Part shown: in pieces, positions 60,879-64,000 of the stretch
How positions within the stretch are numbered: position 1 is the stretch's first letter
Layout of the letters: each line of letters begins with the position of its first letter
Assembly (NCBI RefSeq): GCF_038051925.1
Contig: NZ_CP150634.1
Span: 310,001 to 374,000, forward strand
Direction: 5' to 3'
Length of the DNA stretch: 64,000 nt
Source: Methylotuvimicrobium sp. KM2
Lineage (GTDB): Bacteria > Pseudomonadota > Gammaproteobacteria > Methylococcales > Methylomonadaceae
The notes under the pieces: model-generated
Told to the model about the DNA's origin: nothing
Seen by the model: only the letters and a program-made list of their open reading frames with translations
The model's database searches: none
Translations under genes and position numbers: made by a program

Positions 60879-63578
60879 ATGAATTCAAATGATCTTTTCG
60901 GTGCACGGCAATTATTGAATCCTGACCGTGCAAGCCCGTTGTCCTACTATCGTCTTGCGAGTTTAGAGTCTGCCGGCGCCGCCGATCTTGATCGCTTGCC
61001 TCATACGATTAAAATCCTGCTCGAAAGCCTGTTGCGCAACTGCGACGGTTATTCGATCACCGAAGACCATGTACTCGGCCTCGCCGGTTGGCAGGCGCAA
61101 GGTTCCAGGCGGGAAATTCCCTACAAACCGGCTAGGGTCATCCTCCAGGACTTTACCGGCGTGCCGGCGCTTGTCGATCTGGCCGCGATGCGCGATGCGA
61201 TGAGCGAATTGGGCGGCGATCCGAAAAAAATCAATCCGTTCATCCCTTGCGATCTGGTGATCGACCATTCGGTACAGGTGGATTATTTCGGCAAAGCCAA
61301 TGCCTTGCCGATGAATGAAGCGGTCGAGTTTCAACGTAATCAAGAACGCTATGAATTCCTGAAATGGGGACAATCGGCCTTTCAGAATCTACGCGTGGTG
61401 CCGCCGTCCACCGGTATCGTTCATCAAGTCAATCTCGAATATCTCGCTCGAGTCGTCTTTCACAACAAAAGCAACAAATTGTGTTATCCCGACAGTTGCG
61501 TCGGCACCGATTCGCATACGCCGATGGTGAACGGTCTGGGCGTGCTGGCCTGGGGCGTCGGCGGCATCGAGGCCGAGGCGGTCATTCTAGATCAGCCCAT
61601 TTACATGCTCGAACCGGATGTGGTCGGCATTAAGTTGACCGGTAAATTACCACCGGGCGTGACCGCGACCGATCTGGTGCTGCGCATCACCGAGTTGTGC
61701 CGGCAGTTCGGCGTCGTCGGTCAATTTGTCGAGTTTTACGGTTCCGGTTTGTCCCAACTTAGTATTCCGGACCGTGCGACCATCAGTAACATGGCCCCGG
61801 AGCAAGGTTCGACGGTGAGTTTTTTTCCGGTCGATGAGGCGGCTTTGAGTTATATGCGCCTCACCGGGCGCAGCTCCGAACAAATCGAGCTCACCGAACG
61901 CTATGCCAAGCTACAAGGGCTGTTTCGCACCGACGATGCGCCGGAGCCCGAATTTACCCGCACGCTGGAAGTCGATCTCGGCGAAATCGAACCGGCACTG
62001 GCCGGCCCCAAGCGTCCTCAGGACCGAATTCCGCTGAGCCAAGTCGGGCCGACTTACCGGCAGACGCTGACTGCCCCGGTCGGCATTCGCGGCATGGGCC
62101 TTGCCGAAAGCGATCTCGATCGCTGCGGCGTGGTTTCGAGCCAAGGTGCCTGCGAAACGATCACGCACGGCGCCGTCGTGATCGCCGCGATCACGTCCTG
62201 TACGAACACCAGTAATCCCTCTGTGATGCTCGGCGCCGGCCTGGTCGCCAAGAAAGCCGTCGAGAAAGGGCTGAAAGTCAAAAATTATGTCAAGACCTCG
62301 CTGGCGCCCGGCTCATTGGTTGTGACCGAGTATTTGAAGCAATCCGGGCTGCTGCCCTATCTGGAAGCACTGGGCTTTTATCTGGTCGGCTACGGCTGCA
62401 CGACCTGCATCGGCAATTCCGGCCCGCTCGATGAAGCGGTGGAAGAGGCCATCTTAGACAATGACTTGGTCGTGTCTGCGGTGTTGTCCGGCAACCGGAA
62501 TTTCGAAGGCCGCGTGCATCCGCTCACCAAAACCAATTATCTCGCCTCGCCGCCTCTGGTGGTTGCCTATGCGCTGGCGGGATCGATCGCTGTCGATATG
62601 ACAAATGACGCCATCGGTCAAGGTAACGACGGCAAACCGGTGTTCCTGAAAGATATTTGGCCGACGACCGAGGAAATCGATGAAGTCGTCCGAAAATTTG
62701 TGACACCGGAAATGTTCCGTGAGCGTTATGCCGACGTTTTTACCGGCACTCAGGCTTGGCAGGCGATCGAGGTCGCAGGTTCCGAGCGTTATCAATGGAA
62801 CGAACGGTCGACTTATATCAGAAAACCGCCGTTTTTCGAAGGGCTGGGCGGCGGGCGGGAAACCATCGACCGTCTCGCCGACATGCGGGTGTTGGCGCTG
62901 TTCGGCGATTCGGTCACGACCGATCACATTTCGCCGGCCGGTCAAATCGCGCCCGATTCGCCGGCGGCATTATATCTGCTCGAAAAGGGCGTCGAGCGCA
63001 AGGACTGGAACAGTTACGGTTCGCGTCGCGGCAACGATCAGGTGATGTGCAGAGGCACATTTGCCAATGTGCGTATCCATAATCTGTTGGTTCCGGGTTC
63101 CGAAGGCAATGTCACGATTCATCATCCCAGCGGCGAACGAATGACCTTTTTCGATGCCGCGATGAAGTACAAAGAAGCCGGTATGCCGCTCTGTATCCTG
63201 GCGGGCAAGGAATACGGTTCCGGATCGTCCCGCGATTGGGCGGCGAAAGGGCCGTTCATGCAGGGTGTCAAGGTCGTCATTGCGGAAAGTTACGAAAGAA
63301 TCCATCGCAGCAATTTGATCGGCATGGGGATTTTGCCGTTGCAGTTTATGTCCGGCGAATCGGCGCAAAACCTCGGCCTGAAGGGCGACGAAATCGTTAC
63401 GGTGGAGATTGCCGACGACACTGTTCCTCAACAAATCATCGACGTGACCGCAAGCGCTCCGAATGGGAGCGTTAAGTCCTTCAAGGCCGTCAGCCGCATC
63501 GATACGCCGATCGAAATTCAATATTACCGGGACGGCGGCATCTTGCGCACGGTTCTGAAGAAGCTGAGGGCTGGTTAA
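60879..63578 (+). CDS. acnA: Aconitate hydratase A
   Basis: An 899-residue aconitase interconverting citrate and isocitrate in the TCA cycle. AAGGAGGG precedes the start. Landmarks: SCVGTDSHTPMVNGLGVLAWGVGGIEAEA (substrate and cluster region), AAITSCTNTSNP with the first cluster Cys at about 441, GYGCTTCIGNSGP with the other two at about 507 and 510, SAVLSGNRNFEGRVHP, and the swivel domain with CILAGKEYGSGSSRDWAAKG. All cluster and active-site residues are intact. AcnA-type enzymes can also act as iron-sensing RNA-binding proteins in other bacteria. Confidence 0.97.
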   Translation: MNSNDLFGARQLLNPDRASPLSYYRLASLESAGAADLDRLPHTIKILLESLLRNCDGYSITEDHVLGLAGWQAQGSRREIPYKPARVILQDFTGVPALVDLAAMRDAMSELGGDPKKINPFIPCDLVIDHSVQVDYFGKANALPMNEAVEFQRNQERYEFLKWGQSAFQNLRVVPPSTGIVHQVNLEYLARVVFHNKSNKLCYPDSCVGTDSHTPMVNGLGVLAWGVGGIEAEAVILDQPIYMLEPDVVGIKLTGKLPPGVTATDLVLRITELCRQFGVVGQFVEFYGSGLSQLSIPDRATISNMAPEQGSTVSFFPVDEAALSYMRLTGRSSEQIELTERYAKLQGLFRTDDAPEPEFTRTLEVDLGEIEPALAGPKRPQDRIPLSQVGPTYRQTLTAPVGIRGMGLAESDLDRCGVVSSQGACETITHGAVVIAAITSCTNTSNPSVMLGAGLVAKKAVEKGLKVKNYVKTSLAPGSLVVTEYLKQSGLLPYLEALGFYLVGYGCTTCIGNSGPLDEAVEEAILDNDLVVSAVLSGNRNFEGRVHPLTKTNYLASPPLVVAYALAGSIAVDMTNDAIGQGNDGKPVFLKDIWPTTEEIDEVVRKFVTPEMFRERYADVFTGTQAWQAIEVAGSERYQWNERSTYIRKPPFFEGLGGGRETIDRLADMRVLALFGDSVTTDHISPAGQIAPDSPAALYLLEKGVERKDWNSYGSRRGNDQVMCRGTFANVRIHNLLVPGSEGNVTIHHPSGERMTFFDAAMKYKEAGMPLCILAGKEYGSGSSRDWAAKGPFMQGVKVVIAESYERIHRSNLIGMGILPLQFMSGESAQNLGLKGDEIVTVEIADDTVPQQIIDVTASAPNGSVKSFKAVSRIDTPIEIQYYRDGGILRTVLKKLRAG

Positions 63579-63773
63579 CGAAAAGAAAAAAAAGAACTCG
63601 CGAAGGGCGTAGGACCGCGGAGAAAAGATGCGAAATCGGTATTTTGCTATTCAAGCCGTTTGAGCCGAACACTTCGCTCCCGGTGCATTTGAACATAGAC
63701 ACTTTGCGCCCTAGCGCCTTCGCGCGAGAACGAAATCCATCCATTAAGCAATAACGGAGGAGGGGTCGCAATC

Positions 63774-64000
63774 ATGAAACATCCGCACGAGCATAGTAAA
63801 CATCAGGCGCCTCATGCAGGGGCTTCGAAATCCGATAAAACCGACGGCCATTCGCATACGGCCCACAAAAACCATGCCGGACACGACAAGCACGCAGGCC
63901 ATAGCGTGGAGATGTTTCGGGATAAATTCTGGCTGACCTTGGTGTTGGCGGTCCCGACGCTGATTTGGAGCGAGGGATTGCAACGTTGGCTGTCATATTC
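63774..64000 (+). CDS. Histidine-rich copper P-type ATPase (CopB-like), N-terminal part
   Basis: The gene runs off the right edge; 75 codons are visible. GGAGGAGGGG precedes the ATG. The N-terminus is a histidine-rich tail (MKHPHEHSKHQAPHAGAS, then HSHTAHKNHAGHDKHAGH). It runs into VEMFRDKFWLTLVLAVPTLIWSEGLQRWL, the first membrane helix of CopB-type P1B ATPases. These pump copper out of the cell. The His-rich start in place of a CxxC domain favours the CopB group. The rest lies outside, so activity cannot be judged. Confidence 0.82.
   Translation, partial: MKHPHEHSKHQAPHAGASKSDKTDGHSHTAHKNHAGHDKHAGHSVEMFRDKFWLTLVLAVPTLIWSEGLQRWLSY

Overview
The window looks like chromosomal DNA of a gammaproteobacterium. 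The gene set best fits an aerobic methanotroph or methylotroph of the Methylococcales: a 2-oxoacid:ferredoxin oxidoreductase, class II fumarase and aconitase A beside B12-dependent ribonucleotide reductase, ComM, UbiK, and very many dispersed palindromic repeats. That assignment is an inference from content and codon style; no rRNA, tRNA or methane oxidation gene lies in the window.

Layout. 1-7.1 kb is a decayed mobile/defence edge: the start of a C5 cytosine methyltransferase, an insertion sequence with clear ends, an RloA/RloB (AbiL-like) pair, an IS4-type element with a frameshifted transposase, and a DUF504 pseudogene. 7.1-22.9 kb is mostly housekeeping: a nitroreductase, a large membrane HD-GYP sensor, a HerA-like ATPase, a minus-strand cluster (ferritin-like protein, fumC, GlcG/HbpS-like protein, rubredoxin-metallo-beta-lactamase fusion), an endonuclease, a membrane alpha/beta-hydrolase and korAB.

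22.9-39.9 kb is an accessory island. It holds an exported IPT/TIG protein, YaiI, a MazEF-like pair, a ParE-type pair and its decayed duplicate, an orphan HigA-like antitoxin with a truncated toxin, a DUF4258/YgiT-type pair, a complete group II intron with its reverse transcriptase, 5'-truncated intron ends, a DUF2335 locus, a RAYT transposase split by an IS1634-type element, and small membrane proteins. Short hairpin repeats separate most of these units.

39.9-49.3 kb carries the DNA precursor and helicase genes: nrdJ with a 374-residue intein placed directly before the predicted thiyl-radical cysteine, a DUF2442 gene, a separate TSCPD/zinc-ribbon NrdJ-like protein, and a 1409-residue SNF2 helicase. 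49.3-54.1 kb is again damaged: a Nudix-like gene cut by an IS4-type element (10-bp target duplication) and also frameshifted, and a VapC-type toxin with a one-base loss. 54.1-64 kb returns to a stable core: a zinc-ribbon membrane protein, a lipoprotein, comM, ubiK, a MarR regulator with a cysteine cluster, an RRM protein, acnA, and the start of a histidine-rich CopB-like P-type ATPase.

The strongest points for a second look are the NrdJ intein, the group II intron and its solitary 3' ends beside antitoxin genes, the repeat families (including a 64-bp MITE nested twice at one site in a larger palindrome), and the RAYT unit with inverted ends split by another element. I found no complete system that I can call new.
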